Shown piece by piece: positions 7,901 through 15,336 of a stretch of 15,730 bases of DNA; positions within the stretch are counted from its first letter, which is position 1; every line of letters starts with the position of its first letter. Under the pieces are notes generated by a model. The model was not told the origin of the DNA. It did no database searches and saw nothing but the letters and a program-made list of their open reading frames with translations. Position numbers and translations under genes: made by a program. This DNA comes from UBA4416 sp043718985. Lineage in GTDB: Bacteria; Bacteroidota; Bacteroidia; B-17B0; Aurantibacillaceae. The DNA is taken from contig JAYSUQ010000080.1 of the NCBI GenBank assembly GCA_043718985.1, positions 1 to 15,730 on the forward strand. The letters run 5' to 3'.

Positions 7901-10258
7901 ATTTAAGGTATAACTTGTTGTTGTTGTTGGAGTAACTACTACAGTTGCGCCTGTTAATGAGCCTGGCGCCCAAGTATATGACGAAGCTCCACTTGCAGTT
8001 AATGTTGCCGATGCTCCCGAGCAAATAGTTTGGTTACTACTTGCTAAAGTTGGTGAGGCAACAACTGAAATAGTTTTTGTTACCGAACTAGCACCCCCAC
8101 TATTAGCTGCGGTTAATGTAATCGAGTAAGTGCCTGCATTTGTAAATGATATTGATGAGTTTTGTGTAGTTGTACTTGTAAATACAGCCCCTGCAGATGG
8201 GTTGGCAGTCCATGTCCAAGTAGTTGGTGTGTTTGTACTTAAATCGGTTAATGCAACACTATTAGTATTTGCACAAACAGATGATACTGAAGTACTAAAG
8301 TTTGCAACAGGTGGTGTTACCGATGTTATGAACGAAATATTAATGTTATCTAAATACACATTAGATAAACCTACATACGATGCTAAGCTAACGGTTTCTT
8401 TACGCCATTGTGCGTTTGCAGTTGGGGTAAAGGCAGTTGCTGTTTGCGTTCCCGCCGATGATGATAACGTTGCACCTCCTTTAGTATATAATTGTGTCCA
8501 AGTTCCTCCGCAATCAGATGATATAAAAACACTTAACGTATCGGCATTAGGTGTGCTGTACATTTTATGAGATACATCAAACGTTAAGTTTAATGATGTG
8601 TTAGCTGCTGTAAATGTTAATGCGGGTGTTCGCAAAGCATCCTTTTGGCCCGTTACATCAACAGCTCCCGAAAAATTATCCATTTTTGCAATAGCTGTAC
8701 TGCCAACTGTTAAACCCGTAGTGTTTGCTAAGCGCGACCAAGTGTTAACAGTATTAATTGTACTAGCTGTTAACTTTACCCAACCAGTTGGCGGAAAAGT
8801 AACGGCTTCAAATTGTTCTACCAACGGTAAGCCAATAGCAGTTGGTGTGCCAACAATTGTAAAGCTAGATGTTTGACTGTTGTTTGTCGCATTTGCATCA
8901 ACCCCACCATTTGGTGCTGTTACCCAAACCGAAAATGTATGTGCGCCAATACTAACACCAGTTATTGCAGGCAAAGTAACAAGTGTTGAATTTGGATTTG
9001 CTAACGAGCCTACCCAAGATAGAGTTTGAGTTGCAGCAGCATCTAATTTATAATTAATAGTTGCTGATGTTAATGTAGTTGAACCTGCATTGTTTAAAGT
9101 AACTTTAGGCGTTACAACATTGTTACACGATGAATAACCATTAAAAGGAGAAATAATGCTTGTTAATCCTGCATCTAAGGCACTAACAGCTGTGCAACCT
9201 AAAGATGATTGTAACACATTCCACGGCGAGGTTGATACAACTGCTAACATACGAGCGCATTGATCTTTTGTGAAAATATTCATAGCCGCATCGTCTGTAT
9301 AATCCATATAATTCATAAACATATCGCCATTAGTATTTGTAACATTAGCGCCAGCAACACCATCGGGGCGCGTGCAGGTATTTGCATTTAATGGGTACGT
9401 TGGTGTTCCATAATTACAACCAAAGGGTGCGTTGGTAGCCTGCCCTCTTTGTGGGGGGGTATCGGGGCAATTATCGGTTGCGCCACACTGGCCATTGTCT
9501 CCCCAAATATGATTTAAGTTAAAGCAGTGTCCAAATTCGTGAGTACCAGTTCTACCTTTATTAAAAGGCGCAACTGATGAGCCCCCCGCTCCTGTGTATT
9601 TATAGTGTAAAACTAATCCATAAGTAGTACTGATAGATCCAGTGGGAAATTCGCCATAACCTAAAATAGTAGTACCTAAATTACAAATCCAAATGTTTAC
9701 ATATTTTGTAACATCCCAAGCATTGGCTCCACCTGTTGCCGTACTTTTTACTGTATTGTTTGTAGCAAACGATGCTGTTGCTGTAGCAATGTGTTCAATA
9801 CCTGTTGTTGCATTTCCATTTGGGTCGCGCTGTGCTAAACAAAAACGGATGCCTGTTTTTCCTGCAACCGATCTAAATGCTAATGGTGTGTTTACTGTAT
9901 CGGCATTTAAATGGTTAAAATCATTATCTAAAACTGCAAACTGCGACATTGCTTGCGCATCTGTAATGTTTTCGGCAGCAGTTTTATATACAATGTGTAT
10001 TACAACTGGTATTGTAATGTTAGCCGTTGTTTTCATTGCATTAAACTGAGGTGTTTGCATGTATTGCTCAATCATTTGATTGTATGCCGCTCTTTCTACT
10101 TCATAACCCTTTCTGTTTTGTTTTAAGTATTCGTGGTATTGCATAGTACCACAAACCCGTTGTGCGGGTGTTAACTCATTTGGTTTATTTGCAGTTTGAG
10201 CAAAAGCATTAGTAAAACTTACAAATGCAATTAATAAAATAATAAAATATTTTTTCAT
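4931..10258 (-). CDS. Secreted M43-family metalloprotease with Ig-like/SprB repeats and T9SS sorting domain
   Basis: The product has 1775 residues. The signal peptide is residues 1-20 (...FTNAFA/QTANK), followed by a propeptide-like stretch to about 80. The M43 (pappalysin/cytophagalysin-like) catalytic domain is about 82-350. It shows the zinc site HEFGHCFNLNH (H240, E241, H244, H250) and a Met-turn 'MNYMDY' around M318. Residues about 360-468 resemble a CARDB-like module. Residues about 475-645 resemble a choice-of-anchor/jelly-roll domain, and about 648-733 a PKD domain. Eleven Ig-like modules of 65-78 residues cover about 736-1538, each with a cysteine near its start and one near its end. 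Two SprB-type repeats (about 1540-1684) and a type A sorting domain (about 1696-1775, 'VAIYPNPTS') close the protein. It is probably exported and either released or attached at the surface. The substrate is unknown. A terminator is shared with the convergent gene. Confidence 0.92.
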   Translation of the reverse strand: MKKYFIILLIAFVSFTNAFAQTANKPNELTPAQRVCGTMQYHEYLKQNRKGYEVERAAYNQMIEQYMQTPQFNAMKTTANITIPVVIHIVYKTAAENITDAQAMSQFAVLDNDFNHLNADTVNTPLAFRSVAGKTGIRFCLAQRDPNGNATTGIEHIATATASFATNNTVKSTATGGANAWDVTKYVNIWICNLGTTILGYGEFPTGSISTTYGLVLHYKYTGAGGSSVAPFNKGRTGTHEFGHCFNLNHIWGDNGQCGATDNCPDTPPQRGQATNAPFGCNYGTPTYPLNANTCTRPDGVAGANVTNTNGDMFMNYMDYTDDAAMNIFTKDQCARMLAVVSTSPWNVLQSSLGCTAVSALDAGLTSIISPFNGYSSCNNVVTPKVTLNNAGSTTLTSATINYKLDAAATQTLSWVGSLANPNSTLVTLPAITGVSIGAHTFSVWVTAPNGGVDANATNNSQTSSFTIVGTPTAIGLPLVEQFEAVTFPPTGWVKLTASTINTVNTWSRLANTTGLTVGSTAIAKMDNFSGAVDVTGQKDALRTPALTFTAANTSLNLTFDVSHKMYSTPNADTLSVFISSDCGGTWTQLYTKGGATLSSSAGTQTATAFTPTANAQWRKETVSLASYVGLSNVYLDNINISFITSVTPPVANFSTSVSSVCANTNSVALTDLSTNTPTTWTWTANPSAGAVFTSTTTQNSSISFTNAGTYSITLTAANSGGASSVTKTISVVASPTLASSNQTICSGASATLTASGASSYTWAPGSLTGATVVVTPTTTTSYTLNGSNGVCTIAKTVTVTVINNPTITVNSATLCAGASAVLTATGATTYSWNTTATTATISVNPTSLTVYTVTGTTLGCSTTKTTSVFVNQLPIISAFNTGTVSCVIPTISVIASGTTAATYSWTGAGILSGANTATAVVNQAGNYVVTATSAAGCTYSNVTTVTSNVSLPNISLVPSTSTICVGASANITGSSTTTPVSYSWSNGAITASITTSPTLTTVYTLTVTNLSNGCINTASTTINVNALPNVLVTSATLCAGTSTLLTASGATTYSWNTAAITATISVNPTSLTIYTVTGTTLGCSTTKTTSVFVNTTPTVSAGANVTLTCVSPTTTLNGNGSATSYTWSGAGIVSGGNTPTATVGSAGVYTLVGTANGCSSNSSTVTVSNSVGVPSITITPTSTICLGSTIILNVNAATTNTVLWSNALTTNSISVSPTVTTNYSVVVTNTLNGCQTSGNVLVNVVTPPTANAGITKTITCTNATATLTGTGVTSYSWSGVGIISGSNTANPIVNAAGTYSLVGYTGTCASNMATVIVTSNTTVPTLTLSASSSSICLGSTTNLFANSGTSTISYSWSPIGASSQSIVITPTVTTNYGVVVTNTINGCAITRTIQINVANAPALTASSASICNGSVGTCTVGGAVTYTWMPGSLTGSSISLSPSTTTIYTVTGASALGCTNTATSYIFVTNGPTVAVSNTTACAGNAVNLIATGATTYSWNTGATTATLIVTPTTTTVYTVTGYVGTCANSKTLSVTVNSSPTVAVANVINASCFGICNGEFTTNATGGTAPYSYSVIPNGASTNLCAGNYTVFVIDANGCNASTTTVITEPTPLTVTTTYTDASCGTCADGSANSIVSGGNASYTYTWSTGEIATNITNLLPTCYTVYVSDLNNCQASATTCVGFGTKITELVNDNTVAIYPNPTSTNFNVNVDETYFNNGSIEIFDAIGKLIIKQIITTTVSNVSLQAFAEGVYTVKIISENHNPRVIKLLKN
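6974..7153 (-). repeat. 180-bp near-identical module copy 1 (residues 1036-1095)
   Basis: By direct comparison, 53 of the 60 encoded residues are identical to those of 7643-7822, and the last 21 residues (LGC through SVFVN and neighbours) are wholly conserved. The neighbouring B and C modules of the two trios are much more diverged. Confidence 0.85.
7643..7822 (-). repeat. 180-bp near-identical module copy 2 (residues 813-872)
   Basis: This is the partner of 6974-7153, offset by exactly 669 bp (223 codons). The strong similarity limited to this module suggests later exchange between copies, not just an old duplication. Confidence 0.85.
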
Positions 10259-10559
10259 AGTATAGATGTTTTATATTGCTAATAAAGTTCATCTATCTGA
10301 TAAATCAAAAAAATACAGTAATTTTTTAATAAATTTTTATTTTGAATAACTACCTAAAGTTAAACTGTTTGTTAACAGGCCTTTTACAACATTTTTTGCG
10401 CAATTTAAATAGTTAATAACATACTATTAGATTGCTGATTTTGTAATGATTTTGAAGTTTTAAATAAGCCTATTATTTATAACGTCGAGCATCACATTAT
10501 TTAAATGTAATTCAAAAAATAAAATTTAGGCTTTTTGTATTTAAAAATTTAAAGCTTAT
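10259..10559. other. 301-bp AT-rich intergenic region, leader of the metalloprotease gene
   Basis: The region separates the start of the metalloprotease gene from the end of the pseudouridine synthase gene, both on the minus strand. A 7-bp inverted repeat (ATAGATG at 10262-10268 and CATCTAT at 10290-10296) lies in the probable leader. A loose -7-like element occurs on the minus strand around 10306-10315 (TATTTTTTTG, two bases longer than the consensus). No ORF with a credible product, no clear terminator and no RNA gene was seen. Confidence 0.5.
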
Positions 10560-11204
10560 TTAAAATTCAAACTCAATTTCAAAAAGCATGTCGCAATGTG
10601 TAATAGGGTGCTTAATTGTTAAGCTGCCCGCATGTAAAGCAATAGCATTGGCTTTAAAAGGCTTAACACAACCATAAGTTATATCTCCTAAAATTGGGCA
10701 TCCAAGGTTGGCAAGTTGTGCCCTAATTTGATGGTATTTGCCCGTATGTAAATTTATATTCCAAATAAAATCGTTTTCTTTTTTTGTAATGCTATAATCT
10801 AATTTTATTGCTTCGCTAAATTCAACTTGTTGCTCGTAAATAATTGCTTTCTTTTTTTCTTTTCGATGCCAAGCTTCTAAAACCCCCTTAAAATTTGCTG
10901 GTGCAGTGCTAGTTATGGCTACGTATTTTTTTATCACACATCGTTGTGCAAATTGTTCACTTAAATATTTTAAATATTTTTTTTGTTTAGTAAATAATAC
11001 AATGCCACTCGTTGGCCTATCTAAGCGGTGAAGGTGCTGTGCGTATGGTAATTTTTCGTTGGTTTTTTGTTTTAAATATTTTTTAACATCTTGCAATAAA
11101 TTAGCGTAGTTGTTTCGATCGGGCTCTACCATTAAACCTGCAGGTTTATTGCAAACCAACAATACCTCGTCTTCGTAAATTATATGTAAACTATTTGTAG
11201 TCAA
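10560..11204 (-). CDS. RluA-family RNA pseudouridine synthase
   Basis: The product has 214 residues and isomerises uridine to pseudouridine in rRNA or tRNA. The RluA-family catalytic motif 'HLHRLDRPTSG' is present, with the catalytic aspartate D62. Other family motifs are 'IIYEDEVLLVCNKPAGLMVEPD' near the start and 'GKYHQIRAQLANLGCPILGDITYG' near 154-177. There is no S4 domain, so it belongs with the short RluA-type enzymes. The exact target base cannot be told. The start is a TTG at 11202-11204. No in-frame ATG lies between it and an upstream stop, and the first internal ATG (residue 25) would cut into the domain. It begins 36 bases after the propeller gene on the same strand and may be co-transcribed with it. 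Confidence 0.9.
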   Translation of the reverse strand: MTTNSLHIIYEDEVLLVCNKPAGLMVEPDRNNYANLLQDVKKYLKQKTNEKLPYAQHLHRLDRPTSGIVLFTKQKKYLKYLSEQFAQRCVIKKYVAITSTAPANFKGVLEAWHRKEKKKAIIYEQQVEFSEAIKLDYSITKKENDFIWNINLHTGKYHQIRAQLANLGCPILGDITYGCVKPFKANAIALHAGSLTIKHPITHCDMLFEIEFEF

Positions 11205-11240
11205 TGTTTTTAAAATTAATTTTTAAAATGGCTACACAAA

Positions 11241-13982
11241 CTATTGCTTAATTATTTTTTTAACAATGCTTAAGTTGTTAATACTTAATTTAACAAAATA
11301 TACGCCTGGTGTTAGGCTACTTAAATCAACAGTAAAGTTAGTGTTAGTTGTTTTGTTATTGATGATTGTTTTACCTATTACATCAACCACTTGATAACTA
11401 ATTACATTATTATGAGTTAATAATTGTGATGTAATGTTTAACAATCCAGTTGTTGGGTTTGGATACACACTAAAATTAGATTGCGTTACTACCTCGTTAA
11501 TACCTTGTAATGTATTTAAACAAGTAGGTTTATTAACTAATTCGTAAAAATTTCGCACTTTTTGCACATCGGTTTTTAATTTAGCTACCGATAATAAATG
11601 TGGGTTAATAGTTGATGAGCTATCAAACGATGTTACAAATGCATACTCTACTTCTTGTATTTGGCCTGCGCTTAAGTTAAATGGACCACTACCAACAATC
11701 ATTCTTCTATGGTCTGGAAAACTTGTTTCTATCCAATTACCACAGGTATTATTTGGGTCAGATGAGGTGTTACTATTTGGGTCGCCACAATAAGCCCAAT
11801 TTGTTTGTGTAGTACCACCTAAACCGTTACCTCCACAAGTTAGTAGTGTGCCGTCGGTCCAAAATCCAGACATTAAATTATAAAATTCATTAGAAATACT
11901 TGGACCTCCATTTGAAGCATTTTGTATATTGTCATAATATATAAAGTTATTTAATTTACAATCTTCATTTAATTCATCTACTAATCCGTTGTTGTTATTA
12001 TCTAAACCATCGTCTAGTATTGCACTCGCCCCTTTTAAAATGGCTATGCCTTGAGCTGGCGGGTAACTAAGGTATCCGTGAACTCCGTTATCATTCTCAT
12101 CAAAATCATCACCATTAAAAACATAACCATAATTATCGTGAATATTGCATCCAATAAAATTATCATAGGCGCCACCTAAATCAGCATCACTAAACATATT
12201 AACAAAAACATTATGGTAATTGTTTACCGAGCGGTTTATTATTTTGTAATCATAAAAGGTTGTGTAATTTAATTCATCTTTGCCGTTTAAAACAGTTGGG
12301 CAACCATAGGCATAAGCCATTGCATGCACCTCAACCCCTAAAGGTAACCCCTGTGTTTGTTGGTGTGTTGTGGCATCGTTATAAATAAAATACAAAGTTT
12401 GGTCGCCTTTAATTTTAGGATAATCGCCCTGCATAGGGTCATAAAAGCCATCGTTGTTGCTATCTACAAAGGGTGCCAACATAGGGTCTTGCAAACCAGT
12501 GCCATTACCTGGCCACGTTGCAATATTGGGAGGTATAATATAGCTGCCATTTTGCACGCTACCATTATTATAGTTTGTAATAAACGTATTGATGTCGGTA
12601 TAATTCACTTTCCAAATTTTATCAAAAGCTTTAGATGTGGCGCTATCTATTGTTGCATCATTTGTATTTAATGGACCAGGCCAAAAATCAACACCACCTT
12701 GCCTGTAAGTTTGGGCGGCAACATGTAAGTTATTAGCGTCGTCGAGCCCACCAATCCATAAGGCACTTGCATAGTTACTACTTGCATCTTTTTGATTTTT
12801 AGGAACAATATAAGAGGCGCTTCCGCTACCATCCATTTCCGTATGCATATCACTTCTGTTAGATATACCTGCTTTAACTTGGTTTATATCCAAGTATTTA
12901 AAGTTATCGTTTGTAACTACTCCAAATGGTAATATATTGTTTAAATAATTAAACTCGTAATATGTTTTTGGTATTACTGGACTTGCGTTTACAAACCCAC
13001 TACCAAAAATTTGATTGTTGTAGTTTTCTAATAATCGTCCTAAATTTGAACCCGATGGAAATGTAGTCACATATGTATGTAAATTACCATTTGGCTCTAT
13101 TTCTAATAAAGCATTGCCTACTTGTGAATTAGAATCATTATAATTATAACAATAAATAACTCCATTATGTGGTCCGTTTGCAAAGTCGTAAACTGGTAAT
13201 GTAGCTCCTACAATCGCATAATAATCTTTAACATTTGTAAATGAAGTACCATTAAATAATAATGCGTCAGTAGTAGCTCCTATCCACATTAAGTTTTGAG
13301 CATCAAAATAAATACAATTAATACTATTTGTGCTTGACGATTGATAATTAATTAAAGGTAATGTGTTAATATTATACGACGAGATAAATGAATTACTTAT
13401 TGTTAATTCGACCAACTGACCTACTCCACCTAACCATATTTTATTAGCCGTTTGCGCTTTAACACAATTAATATTATTAAATGGCAAAAGTGCATTAGTT
13501 GTGTTATAGTTAGTAAACGCATTGCCATCAAAGCGAGATAAGCCAACTGCAGTGCCAATATAGATTTGAGAACCTAAAACATCAATACAATTTACGGTAT
13601 CTGATGGTAAGCCATTAGTTTTATTAAAAACGGTAAAAGATGTGCCGTCAAATTTCAGTAAGCCAATATTTGTGCCAATCCAAATATTATTTGATGCATC
13701 TTTTGCAAGGGCAAAAACCTTATTTGTTGGTATTGCGGGTGTAGTTGTATTTGAAAAAACTGTATAAACACCTGTTGCCGTTGTTTGTTTAATTAGTGAT
13801 GCGTTAGTTGCAAAAAAATTTGATATTCCAAACCATTTATCTCCATTATTATCAATCAAAAAAGAAGTGGTAATTTTTGAGCCTACGCCCGTTGCTAAAT
13901 TTGCAGTATATGTAGTGAAACCGTTTTGCGCTTTTAAGCCAATTACTAAAAGGCTAAAAAAAAGTAGTAGTGGTGTTTTCAT
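11241..13982 (-). CDS. Secreted beta-propeller protein with calcium-type loops and T9SS sorting domain
   Basis: The product has 913 residues. Residues 1-18 are a signal peptide (...LVIGLKA/QNGF). Residues about 35-255 hold about five blades of the two-component-regulator propeller type, for example 'VFALAKDASNNIWIGTNIGL' and 'INCIYFDAQNLMWIGATTDA'. Unlike hybrid histidine kinases with such propellers, there is no membrane segment or kinase domain after them. Residues about 405-790 form a large region seen in Bacteroidota surface proteins but without a function known to me. It has Asp/Asn loops that look calcium-binding: DSNNDGFYDPMQGD at 507-520 and DDGLDNNNNGLVDE at 657-670. Residues about 836-913 are a type A sorting domain ('FSVYPNPTTGLLNI' to 'IVKKIIKQ'). 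The protein is likely exported to the surface. The role is unknown. Confidence 0.87.
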   Translation of the reverse strand: MKTPLLLFFSLLVIGLKAQNGFTTYTANLATGVGSKITTSFLIDNNGDKWFGISNFFATNASLIKQTTATGVYTVFSNTTTPAIPTNKVFALAKDASNNIWIGTNIGLLKFDGTSFTVFNKTNGLPSDTVNCIDVLGSQIYIGTAVGLSRFDGNAFTNYNTTNALLPFNNINCVKAQTANKIWLGGVGQLVELTISNSFISSYNINTLPLINYQSSSTNSINCIYFDAQNLMWIGATTDALLFNGTSFTNVKDYYAIVGATLPVYDFANGPHNGVIYCYNYNDSNSQVGNALLEIEPNGNLHTYVTTFPSGSNLGRLLENYNNQIFGSGFVNASPVIPKTYYEFNYLNNILPFGVVTNDNFKYLDINQVKAGISNRSDMHTEMDGSGSASYIVPKNQKDASSNYASALWIGGLDDANNLHVAAQTYRQGGVDFWPGPLNTNDATIDSATSKAFDKIWKVNYTDINTFITNYNNGSVQNGSYIIPPNIATWPGNGTGLQDPMLAPFVDSNNDGFYDPMQGDYPKIKGDQTLYFIYNDATTHQQTQGLPLGVEVHAMAYAYGCPTVLNGKDELNYTTFYDYKIINRSVNNYHNVFVNMFSDADLGGAYDNFIGCNIHDNYGYVFNGDDFDENDNGVHGYLSYPPAQGIAILKGASAILDDGLDNNNNGLVDELNEDCKLNNFIYYDNIQNASNGGPSISNEFYNLMSGFWTDGTLLTCGGNGLGGTTQTNWAYCGDPNSNTSSDPNNTCGNWIETSFPDHRRMIVGSGPFNLSAGQIQEVEYAFVTSFDSSSTINPHLLSVAKLKTDVQKVRNFYELVNKPTCLNTLQGINEVVTQSNFSVYPNPTTGLLNITSQLLTHNNVISYQVVDVIGKTIINNKTTNTNFTVDLSSLTPGVYFVKLSINNLSIVKKIIKQ

Positions 13983-14029
13983 GTTGTAGTGTATTATTGT
14001 TTTTTAATTACTGTGCGATTTTAATATTT

Positions 14030-14037
14030 CAAAAGTA
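14030..14037 (-). promoter_or_regulatory. -7 promoter element for the propeller gene
   Basis: On the minus strand the sequence reads TACTTTTG, an exact match to TAnnTTTG. It ends 47 bases upstream of the ATG of the 13982-11241 gene. A convincing -33 element was not found. The three AACTGGT repeats lie just upstream. Confidence 0.5.
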
Positions 14038-14071
14038 AACTTATAATAATTAACATTTTTTACACTTTCAC

Positions 14072-14120
14072 AACTGGTAGGCTTCACTTTATAACTGGTT
14101 ACTTTTTAGCTATAACTGGT
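14072..14120 (+). promoter_or_regulatory. Three phased AACTGGT direct repeats (candidate operator)
   Basis: AACTGGT occurs at 14072-14078, 14093-14099 and 14114-14120, with start-to-start spacing of exactly 21 bp, or two turns of B-DNA. The second and third copies extend to TATAACTGGT. A related ACTGGT occurs at 14163-14168, outside the phase. The repeats lie between two divergent promoter elements. Binding of a multimeric regulator on one DNA face is an inference. Confidence 0.6.
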
Positions 14121-14219
14121 AAAACTGAAATTGTATTTATTATTAAAAATTTAACAAATAGCACTGGTTTAGTTAACAAACTTTAACACACTTGGTTTTA
14201 GTAAAAGCCTTACCAATGC

Positions 14220-14227
14220 TAAATTTG
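14220..14227 (+). promoter_or_regulatory. -7 promoter element for the MoxR gene
   Basis: TAAATTTG matches TAnnTTTG exactly and ends 21 bases before the ATG at 14249. A TTTT at 14196-14199 lies at a plausible -33 distance but is a weak match. Confidence 0.55.
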
Positions 14228-14248
14228 CAACACTTGTTAAATTAAATT

Positions 14249-15241
14249 ATGGTAGTAGATATTAAAGAATTAAACGAACGAATACAAAACGAAAGTGCTT
14301 TTGTTGATTTGTTATCATCAGAAATGAATAAGGTAATTGTTGGGCAAAATCAAATGGTTGAGCGCCTGTTAATTGGCTTATTAAGTAATGGGCACATTTT
14401 ATTAGAAGGTGTGCCAGGTTTAGCCAAAACACTAGCTATTAACACACTTGCAAAATGTGTTGGCGGCCAATTTAGCCGCATACAGTTTACGCCCGATTTG
14501 CTACCTGCCGATTTAGTTGGTACAATGATTTACAATCAAAAACAAGAACAATTTAGCATACGTAAAGGTCCTATTTTTGCCAATTTTATTTTAGCCGATG
14601 AAATTAACCGAGCACCCGCCAAAGTGCAATCGGCATTGTTAGAGGCCATGCAAGAAAAACAAGTTACCATTGGCGACGAAACATTTAAACTGCCAAACCC
14701 ATTTTTAGTATTAGCTACTCAAAACCCAGTTGAGCAAGAAGGAACTTACCCATTGCCCGAAGCACAAATGGATAGGTTTATGTTAAAGGTAGTTATTGGC
14801 TACCCTACTAAAGAAGAAGAACGAAAAATTATTACAGCAAATATTAGTAAAGCTGGTATGGCAACGCCAAACACGGTATTGCACCCCGATGATATTTTAA
14901 AAGCACGTGCCATAGTTAAAGATGTGTACATGGACGAAAAAATAGAACGCTACATTGTTGATATTGTATTTGCAACACGTTACCCAAAAGAATACCGTTT
15001 AGAAAAATTTGCACCTTTAATTAATTATGGTGGTTCGCCCCGAGCAAGTATCAATTTAGCATTAGCTGCAAAAGCATATGCATTTATTAAACGCCGTGGG
15101 TATGTTATACCCGAAGATGTGCGCGCTGTTTGTTTAGACGTGTTGCGCCACCGAATTGGATTAACTTATGAAGCAGAGGCAGAAAATATTACAACCGAAC
15201 ACATTATAAATGAACTCTTAAATGCTGTTGAAGTACCATAA
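14249..15241 (+). CDS. MoxR-family AAA+ ATPase
   Basis: The product has 330 residues, the normal length for the MoxR family. The Walker A motif is 'GVPGLAKT' (54-61), Walker B is 'FILADEINR' (113-121), and sensor 1 lies in 'LATQNPVEQEGTYPLPEAQMDRF' (155-177), a strongly conserved MoxR signature. The C-terminal lid covers about 240-330. Such ATPases are thought to act as chaperones that remodel or activate partner proteins containing von Willebrand factor A domains. The next gene encodes a DUF58 protein, the usual partner, and in Bacteroidota this pair often begins the Bat (aerotolerance) cluster. The protein is cytosolic. The ATG start sits at a normal distance from a -7 promoter element. Confidence 0.95.
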   Translation: MVVDIKELNERIQNESAFVDLLSSEMNKVIVGQNQMVERLLIGLLSNGHILLEGVPGLAKTLAINTLAKCVGGQFSRIQFTPDLLPADLVGTMIYNQKQEQFSIRKGPIFANFILADEINRAPAKVQSALLEAMQEKQVTIGDETFKLPNPFLVLATQNPVEQEGTYPLPEAQMDRFMLKVVIGYPTKEEERKIITANISKAGMATPNTVLHPDDILKARAIVKDVYMDEKIERYIVDIVFATRYPKEYRLEKFAPLINYGGSPRASINLALAAKAYAFIKRRGYVIPEDVRAVCLDVLRHRIGLTYEAEAENITTEHIINELLNAVEVP

Positions 15242-15315
15242 TAGTTTTTAGTTATTAGTGTTTAGTTTTAAGTAAAATATAAAACTAAACATTGTAATAT
15301 TAAACACTAAAAACT
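15242..15315. repeat. Nested inverted repeats in the moxR-DUF58 spacer
   Basis: A perfect 12-bp inverted repeat (15259-15270 with 15280-15291, 9-base loop) is nested in an outer 10-bp pair (15243-15252 with 15306-15315). The elements are variants of AAACTAAACA and ACTAAAAACT. There is no T-run suitable for termination after it, and both genes around it probably belong to one operon. It resembles the dispersed AT-rich hairpin repeats common in Bacteroidota spacers and may tune mRNA stability. Confidence 0.7.
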
Positions 15316-15336
15316 AAACATTAAAAACTTTCAAAA

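Larger units (their letters stand above)
5645..8053 (-). repeat. Array of eleven Ig-like modules with a higher-order pattern
   Basis: This is the coding region for residues about 736-1538 of the metalloprotease. I see three module types. Type A has 'CAG-S--LTA-GATTYSWN'. Type B has 'YSW-GAGI-SG-NTA' and 'AG-Y'. Type C has 'STSTIC-GS', 'SWS' and 'VTN--NGC'. In protein order the modules read A0, A, B, C, A, B, C, B, C, A, A. The trio A-B-C therefore occurs twice with a 223-residue (669-bp) period, followed by a B-C pair. This points to growth by duplication of multi-module units. Confidence 0.8.

Noticed and set aside
5645..8053. Regular repeats that could suggest a CRISPR array or tandem satellite.
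   Set aside because: The units are 200-230 bases, diverged, in a single continuous reading frame, and clearly encode Ig-like protein modules.
8130..8876. Long plus-strand open frames opposite the metalloprotease gene (also around 9693-10049 and 6618-6812).
   Set aside because: They are antisense to a repeat-rich, Thr/Ser/Val-biased coding region where stop codons are rare on the other strand. Their products show no recognisable domain and have no promoter or start context.
10366..10379. A short palindrome (CTGTTTGTTAACAG) upstream of the metalloprotease gene as an operator.
   Set aside because: The stem is only 5 bp in AT-rich DNA and is not repeated elsewhere in the window.
15259..15291. 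The 12-bp hairpin as a terminator between moxR and the DUF58 gene.
   Set aside because: The stem is almost all A/T with only two G/C pairs, and it is not followed by a T-run. The two genes are also usually co-transcribed.
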